Of a stretch of 64,000 nt of DNA, positions 37,270-48,969 are shown piece after piece. The notes below the pieces were generated by a model. That model saw only the letters and a list, made by a program, of their open reading frames with translations, was not told the origin of the DNA and did not search any database. This DNA comes from Culex pipiens pallens. Taxonomy: Eukaryota > Arthropoda > Insecta > Diptera > Culicidae. The stretch is from the NCBI RefSeq assembly GCF_016801865.2, contig NC_068937.1:28049241-28113240 (forward strand). Reading direction: 5' to 3'. A program made the position numbers and the translations under genes. Position 1 is the first letter of the stretch, and each line of letters begins with the position of its first letter.

Positions 37270-37606
37270 TATGCTCGAACCTAGAGATGTCCAAAGGCTT
37301 GAATGGGAAGGGCACACAAACCTCTTTCTTCTCCAAGGAATCTTCCACCCTAAGGTTCGAACTGACGACCTTTGGATTGCAAGTCCAACCGCCGCCAGCG
37401 ATTCCACCGAAGCAGGCCTGATTTGGTGTTTTGTTTGTCTTTTATTGCCGGAAGACGACTCCCACACCTGGAATGGCTTACCGGCCTAACAACAACCAAA
37501 GCCGGGACCGGCGTTTTACTTCCCCATCCGATTGAAGGTTGGAGCAGATGGGAGTCGAACCCATGATCATCCGCTTACAAAGCGGAGCGCTCGGCCAAGA
37601 ACACAC
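37270..37606 (-). mobile_element. SINE with two tRNA-like units
   Basis: On the minus strand a first tRNA-like unit has a perfect 5-bp anticodon stem (TCCGC/GCGGA), loop TTTGTAA (anticodon TGT, Thr-like) and B box GGGTTCGACTCCC. A core follows at 37537-37504. About 125 bp on, a second unit has stem TTGGA/TCCAA, loop CTTGCAA (anticodon TGC, Ala-like) and B box AGTTCGAACCT. Dimeric tRNA SINEs (Twin) are known from Culex, but here the spacer is longer and the two anticodons differ. The 3' end and target duplication were not found, so the lower boundary is approximate. Confidence 0.65.
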
Positions 37607-38133
37607 GAAAATGCATTACCAAAATTTAAGCGGCCAGCCCTACTGTATTGTTTTTACCGCAGAGAGGACTCTGAGAACGGATCACATTTCACAGAATCTA
37701 CAGGGGAGGAAGGATGCGTGGACATACCGTTTAGTGTATATGCAGTGTGTATGCTAGAAGAAAAATTGATTAATGAAGCAAAACAAAACCTTAAACAGAC
37801 AAAAAAAAGAGCACATTGGTTAAGATTACATTGGTAAACAATAACAATCACGTTTTGTTTGGCTGACCATTCTGTGCTAGAGAGCCTATATGTAGAGGAG
37901 AATAGTTAGTTTCTGTGCATGGCTTTCTACCTAAGGTACTTGCGATTGAGTGTGTAGTGGTGCGGTTGTCAAAGTCGCTATATCTGACTGTCACTCCGAT
38001 GGGAGCTGACTTTGTTTATGTTTTGGTTTGCCTGGCTCGGTCCGTTTGTTTTTATTTTGGTTTTCGTGGCACGGGGTGATGCACTCACACTAATGCAAAC
38101 CAGAATCACGAATACCTATGATATACAACCTTG
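37607..38133. other. Intergenic DNA
   Basis: No recognisable feature; short frames only. Confidence 0.45.
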
Positions 38134-38434
38134 CTCTCTGGGTTCCAATCGAACTGTCAAAACAAAGTTTCAAACTAGCAACACGACCTTGCAAGAATAA
38201 GGTTGGAATTTGTTTAAAATATTTTTCATTTGAAAACAGGAGTTCTTAAAGTACACATTTTTTGAAACTTTTGTTTATAATAAATAATTGTAAACAATAG
38301 TTTAAAAAATAATACAGTTCTAAATATCATGTTTTTCGATTAAAAACATTCTAAAGCGATTCCAACCTTATACTTGCAAGGTTTTATCACTCGACTGGAA
38401 CCTTGTTTTACCAGTTCGATTGGAACCCAGAGAG
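38134..38434. mobile_element. 301-bp MITE with CTCTCTGGGTTCC termini
   Basis: CTCTCTGGGTTCCAATCGAA at the left is matched in inverse at 38414-38434. A second, inner inverted pair (ACCTTGCAAGAATAAGGTTG and its counterpart near 38360-38384) lies about 50 bp inside. No clear target duplication is visible. The interior is A+T-rich and noncoding. Confidence 0.75.
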
Positions 38435-40112
38435 TTAAAAATTGCCTCTCCATATAGGATCTCTATTCTGTCCATTGTTCCGAAGATTTGTTGAATTTGG
38501 TTGCCGGAGTCCCGAGTTACATTTACACATGTTTACAGTAGTCGGGCATGTACGTGTGTCAAACGCGTTCTGACCTGAAATCACTTTGACCAGTTGTCGC
38601 ACTTACATCCATGTTCTGGGTGTGTAAAGATAGCACTACTAGATTGAAATTTCTTTCAGATGAAAAGTGACAACAATTAGTTGTCATCAAATTTACTGAA
38701 TTTGCTTTGTGTTTTTAGTGACCAAACTTCTTCGTTTCATTTCTTCATTCTAATAGCTGAAACCCTTCAGCAGTCACTTTTCATAAGTTAATCACCCCTA
38801 AATTGGTGACATTCTGTCACACATAATTGCCAGCTTCCACGAATTACCATCGCCGCGATATTTTCTCTCTCAATTTCACTTAAATACGACATAAAACGGC
38901 AGCACTTTCAGCCTTACATTTCCGCTTCTCCCTTTTAACCCCTTTTTCCGTAGAAAACCCGAAACAATTCCAAAATTAATGACCCTCTTCCAGCAATTCG
39001 GTCTGGCTCTGGGACCGTCTCCTCAGCATCCGAGAGTCAATCAATAATGGAAGCGAAATTTATTGCATTGAGCCAGGCAGGCCGTCGACGTCGTTAAATG
39101 CATTTCCGGCTTTCGTCATGGTGGTACGGCGTCCAGCTGTAAGTGAAAACACATCCCGGGAATGGCACTTTGAGAGGGGACATTTTGGGTGAATTTAATT
39201 CAACCGTCACTAGTTACTCCTGCAACAGTAATTCATTTCCAATTTTCGAAAAGTGTGGAGAACTGGGTCCCCGATTTGGGAAAACTAGCTTGAAAGGGGT
39301 AATTCGTCCTAAATTAAACGATTTTCTTATTATTTTTTGTTTTTTTTTTATTATAGAATTTATGATTTTTTATAAACTTAATCATAAAATTTCAATAAAA
39401 AAAGTTTGAACTTATTGGCGCAATTTTTTTTAAATTTAATTCTAATCAAAATTGAATCATTTGCCCTATTTAAAAAGAGAAAATGTCACACAAACATACT
39501 CACCTACACGAACACGAAGTGTCGCAAAAGGGGGTTTTCCCCTTTCGAAATCGAGTTAATTGATGGGAAAATTGCCCGTCGAACATTTCTGTGGAAGCTG
39601 ACAAATGGGGAGAGAAAGGGGGATTTACTGTGCAAAGTGACAATTTCTCGAGTCAATTAACTTGCTAATAAATTAAAGTTTCAAGCATCCACTCTGGGGC
39701 GCCCTGGCCACGTCCAATTAATCCGCCATTTGTCGATCGAAGCCTTGTTTTAGAGCCAGGAGCCAGGACTGGGATTGGTGCTAGTGGTGCTGGTGCCCTT
39801 TGTTGGGTGATTAATGTCTAACGCTGTTAGGGGTAAATTAATTTAAAATTTATTCAAATCAAAGTTTCAACGGCGAGTGACAATTTGCAGTAGGTTAACG
39901 CGGTCAATTGGTTTGGCAAACAGTGTTATTTAGACAGCTGTTTGGTGGAAAGAGGGAAATTGAGCTGGAATTTTGCCAAATATTAACATTCATTTGTGAT
40001 AACGACTGTATTATTTTATATTGTTCAAAATACTCATCTTCTTATTTCAAATCGCCAAAATATTACGAATGAGCTTTACAAAAAAAACCACCAAACCTCT
40101 ATTTAGTATTTA
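38435..40112. other. Intergenic DNA, partly unique-looking
   Basis: 38800-39300 and 39660-39990 are more balanced in composition. Frames of 84-88 codons are present without domains. No gene was found. Confidence 0.45.
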
Positions 40113-40703
40113 GTTTTTTGCTTTTTTGCCTTTTTGCTTTTTTGCTTTTTTGCTTTTTTTGCTTTTTTTGCTTTTTTGCTTTTTTGCTTTATTGCTTTTT
40201 TGCTTTTATGCTTTTTTGCTTTTTTGCTTTTTTGCTTTTTTGCTTTTTTGCTTTTTTGCTTTTTTGCTTTTTTGCTTTTTTGCTTTTTTGCTTTTTTGCT
40301 TTTTTGCTTTTTTGCTTTTTTGCTTTTTTGCTTTTTTGCTTTTTTGCTTTTTTGCTTTTTTGCTTTTTTGCTTTTTGCTTTTTTGCTTTTTTGCTTTTTG
40401 CTTTTTTGCTTTTTTGCTTTTTTGCTTTTTTGCTTTTTTGCTTTTTTGCTTTTTTGCTTTTTTGCTTTTTTGCTTTTTTGCTTTTTTGCTTTTTTGCTTT
40501 TTTGCTTTTTTGCTTTTTTGCTTTTTTGCTTTTTTGCTTTTTTGCTTTTTTGCTTTTTTGCTTTTTTGCTTTTATGCTTTTTTTGCTTTTTTGCTTTTTT
40601 GCTTTTTTGCTTTTTTGCTTTTTTGCTTTTTTGCTTTTTTGCTTTTTTGCTTTTTTGCTTTTTTGCTTTTTTGCTTTTTTGCTTTTTTGCTTTTTTGCTT
40701 TTT
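40113..40703. repeat. Octamer array (GCTTTTTT)n, about 74 copies
   Basis: The array is nearly perfect, with occasional 7- and 9-base units (near 40373, 40396 and 40581) and two TTTTAT variants. Three forward frames are open for about 195-207 codons (Phe/Leu/Ala/Cys), purely from the repeat. Smaller arrays of the same unit lie at 18661-18725 and 52455-52550. Confidence 0.97.
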
Positions 40704-42978
40704 AGTTTTATTAAGATAAAATATGTAATGGGAATTCCAAGATATCGATGGTATTAGCAACTGATGGTCTGATGTCCATGTCAAACAAAAAAAAAACAAA
40801 TTTTCTGCAAGCAAATAAAACCTAAAAACACCATCTGTTTGACAAAAAGTGTGGGAAAAAATCCAATCCCACACGATACAGTCAATTACATCAAGCAGAA
40901 AAAAAAACTAATTTCCTTTGACACCTTCTCCGTTACTAAAATCAACTAAGTTTGTTTCCCTGCTCAGCCCAGAAAAACTCACAATTGTCCTTATTGTCCT
41001 ACGCAGATCCCTGCCTTAAACACATCTTTCTGGGCCCAAAAATAATGCAAAAGAAAATTTCGCTTCATCCTCCTTCCACAAACAAATCTTTTTTTTTTTG
41101 CGCAGCAAACCTCCAACAACACCGTTTTGTTTGGTGACACAAAGTCTGGGCCTGGGTCTTTGGTACCTGCCGGCCAGGAAGAGATCCCAAGGATCGTGGG
41201 AATCCTCCATCCTCCGGATGAGAATGAGGAGCGAAGACGCAATCCTTGGAAGGACTCTCGCCACCCTTGGAGATTCTCCTTTGCGAAAAGCTTTCCGCTT
41301 TTTTTGCATTTTTGTCTTTTACTTTCCCAAAGAAAAGAAAGGCATCATCTGCAGCGAACCTGGTTTCAGGCACAGGTACCACCTCAACGGGATAAGTATT
41401 TTTTTTCTTTGAATAAAAGATTACTCCAGCGACCAGCGAGAAATGATTTATTCATTTGCTTTCATTTGCACTGCTGCGTCCTGTGGCCGGCCGGCGGATT
41501 TCCCAAGGTTTGTTCCGCGCTGGGAAAATTGTGCCTCTCTCTCTTATTTTTGTCTTATAACTGTGAATAGTTCTTTCTTCATATTCAAAACGGCTTTCTT
41601 AAGATTGTGACGTGCGCTTTCGTTTGCTCTCGAAGGAAGCAGTCGGAGCTGGGGGATTTTTTAGTATTCAAAAGACGGAAATTACCATTATTCGGGTGGA
41701 TACTTTTGACGGCTGTGGGATTATGCAGAAGAAAAAGTTTGAATGGAAATTTGCCTTGAATAATTTTGTCTATATTCGTGCTTTGTTTCATGAATATTTT
41801 GTTTAGTTATTAATTATTACCGATGTTTTCAATGTTTTCATTTAACATTGAAATCAATAAATTTAATATCAGTTTTACCAGTTTTTTTTCAGGGCTGTAC
41901 TTTCAATAGTAAACCACGTAAGTTCTTCAGTTGTTTCCCAACTTTTCTACCAAACTAAGTTTGATATTGCCTTAAATTCCAATCGTTTGAAAATTTATCC
42001 AATTTCACCCCTCAGAGTAAGTGACGTTGGGTCAAAGAAGCAAAAATGATACTCAAATACAAAGAATGAGTAAAAAGTAGTTATCAACCATTGCAACTGG
42101 TTCAAGGCAATCGTTTTGACATGCTAAAATGTTGGAAATTGAGTTTTTCTAACATTCAAGTAACTTTCGATCCATTGATCAATTACTAAAAAGTATGTTA
42201 AATCGTGATTTTCGAGAGTTTTTTTACGAAAAATTAACCACAAACTATGAACTTCAAATAAAATTTGTACCAGCCTTATTAATATCACAAAAAATTGCAA
42301 AAATCAATGGATAAGATTTAAGATTTGACATTGATCCAAACTCACCCACACTGACGGTAGTGAGAATCAGCTAATGAGATTTGAATTTCAGCTCTCAATC
42401 ATGATTTCTTTTTTGTATTCTAGAAACTAAGTTACAACAAAGAATCTATCCTTCCTGTTTTAAAAAAGTGCAAAAAGCTTAGACTGGATGAATAATTTAT
42501 ATTTTTTTTAAACATATAATTTAAAATTCAAAACAAATAAATGACGCATGATTGATATCTTTTGTCTTACTTCCCTTTAAATATTGTAATTTAACATTTT
42601 TGCTTAATTTTTTTGGTCATATTTCTTTATTTATATTGAAAAAAAAGTTAGAAGAGCTCACCAATAAAGTTATCTGCTAATGTTTTGAAGCACTTGTGAA
42701 ACCCCATTTCACCCGCCTCCTTGCATTTACTAGAGCCAACATACCTGATACAACGTTACTTAATTCACCTTATGATGGCTGGTGCCTTCCTCACATTTAC
42801 ATGGTATATAAGTTGCATTTACAAAACAATTTTTACCAGCAATATTTAATTTCTGTTTTAAAGTTTGTCGACTTTGTGAACGATAAGTTTTGTATTTTTT
42901 TTTTATTTTATACTTGGCCAGGTTCACTTTTTCGTTTTACTCTAGCTGCTGACAACCCTTCTCTTAGTATTCCAGTAT
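40704..42978. other. Intergenic DNA
   Basis: 40900-41800 has balanced composition with overlapping frames of up to 147 codons on both strands but no recognisable domain. 41800-42978 is A+T-rich. At about 42768-42805 there is a relic of the repeat end TGGTGCCTTCCTCAC seen at 11490. Confidence 0.45.
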
Positions 42979-42980
42979 TA

Positions 42981-43280
42981 CAGTCCAGACTCGATTATCC
43001 GAAGCCTTGATTATCCGAAGCCTCGATTATCCGAAGTTTCAATTATCCGATTCTACAACCTCATTTTAGTCAAATTTGAAAGGTTGATTGCTTAATTTAA
43101 TTAAAAATTTCATTTTGTCAATATTTCATAACCGTCATTTTGGCCACCATCTTGGATTTAAAAATTCAAAATCACTCAAGAGTAGTTAAGGGGTCATACT
43201 GAAGTTCAACAACTATAATAAGACATTGGAAAAAAAATGTGAAATGTTGCCAAGGCCTTCGGATTATCGAGTCTGGACTG
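42981..43280. mobile_element. 300-bp Tc1/mariner-type MITE, complete
   Basis: It starts CAGTCCAGACTCGATTATCC and ends with the inverse, ATAATC made ATTATCGAGTCTGGACTG in this copy, flanked by TA on both sides (42979-42980 and 43281-43282). Termini beginning CAGT with a TA duplication are typical of Tc1-like elements. Near the left end GATTATCCGAAG is repeated in tandem three to four times. Solo ends of this family are at 798-821, 18833-18854 and 44171-44191. Confidence 0.85.
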
Positions 43281-43282
43281 TA

Positions 43283-43990
43283 TATGTTTTTTTGTTTCAT
43301 GAGTTTTTTGTGTTCCAAATTTGGGAATATTTTTCCATGTTTGAATGTTTTGTAACATGGGTGATATTGATAGGATTTAAATGTAATATTGCTAAAAAGT
43401 TAAAGTTTGATTCTAGAGTGATTTGAAAACATGTACTATGCTGTTCTTGATTAAATTAAATTTTACTTTGCAAAAACATCGTTAGACAATGATTTTCCGA
43501 AAAATTTAGCTACTCAAAATGCCTTAAATTTGGAAATATTTTTTCCCTTGTTTGAAATTGAATTTTCTTCACAAAGAATTTTAGATTTTTAACAAACTTT
43601 TCTCCCATTTTTTTCATATCTTTTACTCGAATTTAAGAGAAAACTTATGATCAATAGTGTTTGACTGACGATTGCTATAAATTTTTGGAACAGAGATTTT
43701 TTGTAAATAAAATCAATGGTTGAGGAAATTCAACCTTCTTCTGTACACATTTTTGATATTATTTTTTTGTTACTGAAATACAGGGCACGAATAATATTCC
43801 AAAATAGTGTATTGTTTGATAATTTTGAAGAAACGTCTTAATGTTTATGTCTAGAAAAAATAAATCGCTGCACTGTTTTTTTGTTACATTAAAAATAGAA
43901 TCCATAATTTTCAAGATATCATCCAAAAGTCTCGATTTTTTTCATTGAACGGATACTTTCTCATAGCTGATCGTCAATATGTTAATATTT
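43283..43990. other. A+T-rich intergenic DNA
   Basis: Nothing recognised. Confidence 0.45.
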
Positions 43991-44004
43991 TTTAGAAACC
44001 ATAA

Positions 44005-44054
44005 TGGTTTTAAACATACGCATTGGGTGCCCACCCGTATTTGCTACTCCATTG
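44005..44054 (-). mobile_element. 50-bp 5'-truncated copy of the retroelement at 29851-30623
   Basis: It contains GGTGCCCACCCGTATTTGCT, matching the minus-strand 3' end of the larger insert with about three differences in 26 bases. A perfect 14-bp direct repeat, TTTAGAAACCATAA, flanks it at 43991-44004 and 44055-44068. Extreme 5' truncation with a target duplication is what target-primed reverse transcription would leave. Confidence 0.65.
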
Positions 44055-44170
44055 TTTAGAAACCATAACAGTTTTCATGAAAAATAAAATTTTAAAATAA
44101 GTTCTTTCTTGACAGAAAAGCTCCTTCATGACATATCGAAATTCCCACTTTTTGATAGCACTTTTAATTT

Positions 44171-44191
44171 CAGATTATCGAGTCTGAACTG
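44171..44191. repeat. Solo end of the Tc1-like MITE family
   Basis: GATTATCGAGTCTGAACTG matches the right end of the 42981-43280 element with one substitution. Confidence 0.6.
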
Positions 44192-44486
44192 TTCCCAATT
44201 GTGTTACCTAATTACAAAAAAAAACCATTTTTTTCCATTTTTTTGCAAAACTAATGTTTAAGCAAATAAAGGCTGCATTAGAGCAATTCTCTACCAACCC
44301 ACACACATCTAAAAAAGTTGTAATCCAGCTGCGTGTAAAAGGCCTGGGTGTAAAATAAATATTGCATTATTCTATGCAATTTTATGTGATTTTAAACTCT
44401 GAAATATGTAGCCCATGAGTATGGGAAACCTACTTGACCGAAATGTTATGCTCATATATGCGTTTATCCTTACAGCTTTTTATCAG

Positions 44487-44560
44487 TCTAATGGCCGAGT
44501 GGGCTAAGGCGCCAGTCCTTACTGTTGGTGCTGGGTTTGAATCCGGTCGGTTGCACCTTT
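44487..44560 (+). mobile_element. tRNA-like SINE head (Leu/Ser-type A box)
   Basis: The A box TGGCCGAGTGGGCTAAGGCG is close to that of tRNA-Leu/Ser, and the B box is GGGTTTGAATCC. There is no variable arm of the expected size, the acceptor ends do not pair, and a T run follows. This is therefore a tRNA-derived retroelement head and not a functional tRNA gene. Confidence 0.6.
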
Positions 44561-44639
44561 TTTTTGTGTTTGCAAAAATTGTACATGCAGTGTGTAATAT
44601 TAAGTGTTTATTTTGACGAAGGTGATGTGCATGCTTTTG

Positions 44640-45760
44640 CATGCGATTTTACCATCGGATTTTTTTCTGTGCACGAAATCGGGAAAAGTTGCCCCGACCC
44701 CTCTTCGATTTGCGTGGAACTTTGTCCTAAAGGATAACTTTTGCTCCTGATCAAGAATCCGAGGTTCGTTTTTTGATATCTCGTGACGAAGGAGCGGTAC
44801 GACCCCTTCCATTTTTGAACATGAGAAAAAAGAGGTGTTTTTTAACACCCAGAACTGGGCACTATTCGGCGCCGTCGCTCCGTGCCATACTTTCATACAC
44901 TTAGGAGCCCAGGGCGGCGAATTCCTTGTAGATAAAAAGGAAGACACTAGTGGTTGGTACTAGCAATGGTGGCCGACAGCTATAAAGTCAACTTCGTTTT
45001 TTTTACTGGGCATCGGTATACGAGAGGAAAAAGGGCATGGTTCGGTAGTAAAATGACACTGTGAACGAACGGAGAGGATAAATCCCGAAATTACCGAGAG
45101 TACATTACTCGCGGGTTCATTTTCCAAAAAAAAATCACCCTTCAAAAAAAAGTGTCGATATCACGACTCGAACCCGAGACCTTCGGCATAATGAACTGCG
45201 CCTTTGCCGTATCGGCCACCACAGTTCGGTGGTTGAATGGCGGTCATTTGTTCATATAAGCCACTCAATGGGATGAACGAATGAACACGATTTGTTGTTG
45301 TTGTAGCGCGAGAGGTCTTTACTCTCGCAAAAAAGTATTTTCCTCTCGTTTCTCTATGGGAGGACTATCCGCATGGCTTTAACTTTGGGTGAATAATTTG
45401 CAGCCTGAAATGGTGATTAGATGCCCGATTTCACGGCGTACTCCGAATTCCGTGAAAACGTATTCTTTATTGAAAAAATACTAAATAAGTTTTAAATACT
45501 ATGCCATTTTTTGTTACTCAACTATAAACATTTTGGAACATGTAATTTTAAACGGAATTTAATGTACTTTTCGAGTCAACAGTAACCCAGAAGTGTATTT
45601 TTTCGTTTAAACATAATTTTTTCATTTTAAAATTTCATGTTATTTTCTAACTTTGCAGGGTTATTTTTTTGAGTGTAACAATGTTCAACAAAAATGTAGA
45701 GCAGACAATTACAAAAATTATGATTCTGAAATTTTTCTAAAGGTTGATCTTTTGTATTTT
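44640..45760 (+). repeat. Common Culex-type dispersed repeat, interrupted
   Basis: The left part includes CGAGGTTCGTTTTTTGATAT and GAGCGGTACGACCCCTTCCA. The right part resumes with AATAATTTGCAGCCTGAAAT and runs on to the block with TGTAGAGCAGACAATTAC. I recognise this as one repeat in Culex in which the two parts are continuous. A diverged copy of the later half is at about 24110-24380. The interruption is annotated separately. Confidence 0.55.
44846..45391 (-). mobile_element. Insertion in the dispersed repeat, carrying a tRNA-like unit
   Basis: The ends CACCCAGAAC and TTTGGGTG are short imperfect inverted repeats. Inside, on the minus strand at about 45236-45165, is a tRNA-like unit with A-box-like GTGGCCGATACGGCAAAGGC and B box GGGTTCGAGTC. 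It may be a MITE that captured a SINE or a SINE-derived element. Its boundaries rest on my memory of the uninterrupted repeat. Confidence 0.45.
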
Positions 45761-47300
45761 ATTTTTTTAGTAAGTAGTTAAGAAGGCACCAACCAATTAA
45801 GATAGTTTGTTCAATGAACTCCCAGACTTTATGTGATTGAAGTTTAGTCAAAAGTCAAAACTTTATCAAATTAATTTCTCCGATTTTATTAAATTACCCC
45901 TCCGACTTGCTTCACTGGAAACTTGAGCCTCTCTCGACTATCATCAATCTTGATTTCGCTGCATCGCTCGAAAAAAAAGTTTTCCCCGCTCGTCGATCCG
46001 TGATAAAATTTTAATTTCTATTATTAAACTAATTTTTCCGGCCCTCGCATTCCCGCTATGACTTTTTCCTGCTGGGATTGACATTCCAATCCCCCCATCG
46101 ACATCAGGGCGTTTTTCTTCTGCCAACTATTTTCATTTTCGTGCACCGGTATTCCACCCCGTGGGGAGAAGGTGAGCGGGTGGAGATTTATCTTGTTCCG
46201 TTCCCTCATCACAGCTTGCCAAGACAAGTGAATAATTGGGATTTTTCTGCGCCTTTCCCGGGGAAGGAACTTTGAGGTCGACACGGAAGATGACAAGGAC
46301 GAAGAAAATGGCAACCAAACTGCTTCCGGAATAAAAAAGAAAATTTGCGCCTCGCTTCCAGAGGGAAGTTTGCTAATGCATTCCGTTCATTTGAATATTG
46401 TGCTCTTCACTTTTTCCGTCTTGGGGGCACTATAATTATGGAGAGAAATTGCAGTTCATAAATTTGTACCACCTTCGGGGAGCGCTGATTGCGACGAATT
46501 GCTCGATGGAAGTTTTAAACTTTTGTGAAGATTCGAATATTTTTATGATTTTGGGGTTTTTTGTTCTAAATTTTCCAAACATTGCTCTAAGCATCTCTGA
46601 AGCTAATAGAAAATAGCATGAAACATAGGAAAATTTCCAGTAATAAAAATGCCAATATTGAGATATATTATGTTTTAAAAGCAACGATATTAAAGTATTA
46701 CAACAACTGCTTATATGTAATATTTGCTGTTGAATTCTTGTTTTTTATTAAACATGATAACAATACAAACTACACATTCGAAGTAAATTTAAAAAAAAAA
46801 TCATCTGCAAGTTTTCCTACCAGATGGCTTCATGATCTGTTCAATCTCAAAATCTCACCGATAGCATCCCAAATCTAATTTAATCTAATGGCCGGGCACT
46901 ATTTATGCCAGGGAAACCAGAGAAAAAAGGCCCCGCATTAGCAGCGATATAAATAATACAGTGTCATATGTTGCAATGTTTGCCAGTGCCAATATACTGG
47001 AAGCAAGAAGCAACGAAAGAAAGCAAGCAGAATTCCAACCCACGTGGCATCGTCCTCATTCAGCAGCAGGATTCCATTCACAACTGTTGTCTATTTTTAG
47101 GGTGGGGTTCGTCACATTCGCTTCGAGCATGATTTTCCCCCTCTCTCTCTCTCGGTGGCAAGAAACGCACTTTTGTCATTCTTGCGAGTAGCGCGTCGTG
47201 AATGAAATTTTGTTTTTGCTCGCGGGCGATTTGCTGCTACTTCTAGAACCAATTTTAGACTGCTTTTCCTGAGGCGCAAAATAAAACAAGGAAAAAAAAC
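45761..47300. other. Intergenic DNA, partly unique-looking
   Basis: 45900-46400 and 46900-47280 are more balanced. AAGGCACCAACCAATTAAG near 45783 is a relic of the repeat end at 11490. No gene was found. Confidence 0.45.
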
Positions 47301-47304
47301 TATT

Positions 47305-48632
47305 GAGCAGTTCTCTCAGATTTCGGTCATTCGATTTTTTTTTTATTTTTTAATCCGGCTGAAACTTTTTTGGTGCCTTTGGTATGCCCAAAGAAGCCAT
47401 TTTGCATCATTAGTTTGTCCATATAATTTTCCATACAAATTTGGCAGCTGTCCATACAAAAATGATGTATGAAAATTCAAAAATCTGTATCTTTTGAAGG
47501 AATTTTTTGATCGATTTGGTGTCTTCGGCAAAGTTGTAGGTATGGATACGGACTACACTGGAAAAAAATGATACACGGTAAAAAAAAAATTGGTAATTTT
47601 TTAATTAATTTTTTATTACTAAAACTTGATTTGCAAAAAAACACTATTTTTGATTTTTTTTATTTTTTGATATGTTTTAGAGGACATAAAATGCCAACTT
47701 TTCAGAAATTTCCAGGTTGTGCAAAAAATCATTGACCGAGTTATGATTTTTTGAATCAATACAGATTTTTTCAAAAAATCGAAATATTGGTCGCAAAAAT
47801 TTTTCAACTTCATTTTTCGATGTAAAATCGAATTTGCAATCAAAAAGTACTTTAGTGAAATTTTGATAAAAAGCACCGTTTTCAAGTTATAGCCATATTT
47901 AGGTGACTTTTTTGAAAATAGTCGCAGTTTTTCATTTTTTTTAATTAGTGTACATGTTTGCTCACTCTTGAAAAAAATATTTTTGAAAAGCTGAGAAAAT
48001 TCTCTATATTTTGCTTTTTTGAACTTTGTTGATACGACCCTTAGTTGCTGAGATATTACAATGCAAAGGTTTAAAAACAGGAAAATTGATGTTTTCAAAG
48101 TCTTACCCAAACAACCAACAATTTTTTAATGTCGATATCTCAGCAACTTATGGTCCGATTTTCAATGTTAAAATATGAAACAATCGTGAAATTTTCCAAT
48201 CCTTTCGAAAAAAATATTTTCAGAATTTTCAATTCTAGACTTACATTTAAAAAGGGCCAAAAATTCAATATTACGCCCTTTTAAATTGTTAGTCTTGGTT
48301 TAAAAATTTTGAAAATATTTTTTTCGAAAAGATTGAAAAAAATTTTTTACCGTGTATCATTTTTTTCCAGTGTAGTCCGTATCCATACCTACAACTTTGC
48401 CGAAGACACCAAATCGATCAAAAAATTCCTTCAAAAGATACATATTTTTGAATTTTCACATATCATTTTTGTATGGACAGCTGCCAAATTTGTATGGAAA
48501 ATTATATGGACAAACTAATGATGCAAAATGGCTTCTTTGGGCATACCGAAGGCACCAAAAAAGTTTCAGCCGGATTAAAAAATACAAAAATTAAAATTGA
48601 AGAAAAAAGACCGATTTCGTAGAGAATTGCTC
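47305..48632. mobile_element. 1.33-kb foldback element, copy 2 (4-bp target duplication)
   Basis: It has the same ends as copy 1 (GAGCAGTTCTC and GAGAATTGCTC) and the same long inverted repeats. The 4-bp duplication TATT lies at 47301-47304 and 48633-48636. The arms are better preserved than in copy 1. A 163-codon minus-strand frame (47619-48110) is Lys/Phe/Ile-rich and resembles no transposase; I regard it as chance. Confidence 0.85.
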
Positions 48633-48969
48633 TATTGCGAAGAAATGCATTTGGAACTGTCGTATGTCACTTGCGTGAGTTTTATGCAAATTAGATTTGT
48701 TTTCCCCCTATCGCCTTCCAAAAAAAAAGACAAGCTGGCGGATTTCCCGAGGGAATTTACTCTGCGTGAGGGGTTTTCGATTCTTGGTTCAGCGCATCTG
48801 CGTTTTGTTTCGGGTGCAATTTCTGGCATCTCATGGTGGTTAGAATCAAGCATTGGGACTAATTAAATTCAGCTGGGCTGATAAGTTTGCGATTATTTGG
48901 GGTAGGATCTGAATGGCAGTGACAGTGAAGAAACGGATGATAATTGGAGATTTTTTTTATTTATTTTTT

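Noticed and set aside
37540..37606. A functional tRNA-Thr gene
   Set aside because: The anticodon stem is perfect but the 5' acceptor strand does not pair with the 3' side, and the unit is followed by a SINE core and a second tRNA-like unit.
40118..40757. Three overlapping frames of about 200 codons rich in Phe and Leu, resembling membrane segments
   Set aside because: Consequence of the GCTTTTTT octamer read in three frames.
41127..41570. A 147-codon plus-strand frame
   Set aside because: Competing minus-strand frames of similar length cover the same DNA and none has a domain or splice context.
47619..48110. A 163-codon frame in foldback copy 2 as a transposase
   Set aside because: Composition reflects A+T-rich DNA, there is no DDE-type motif, and the frame is not kept in copy 1.
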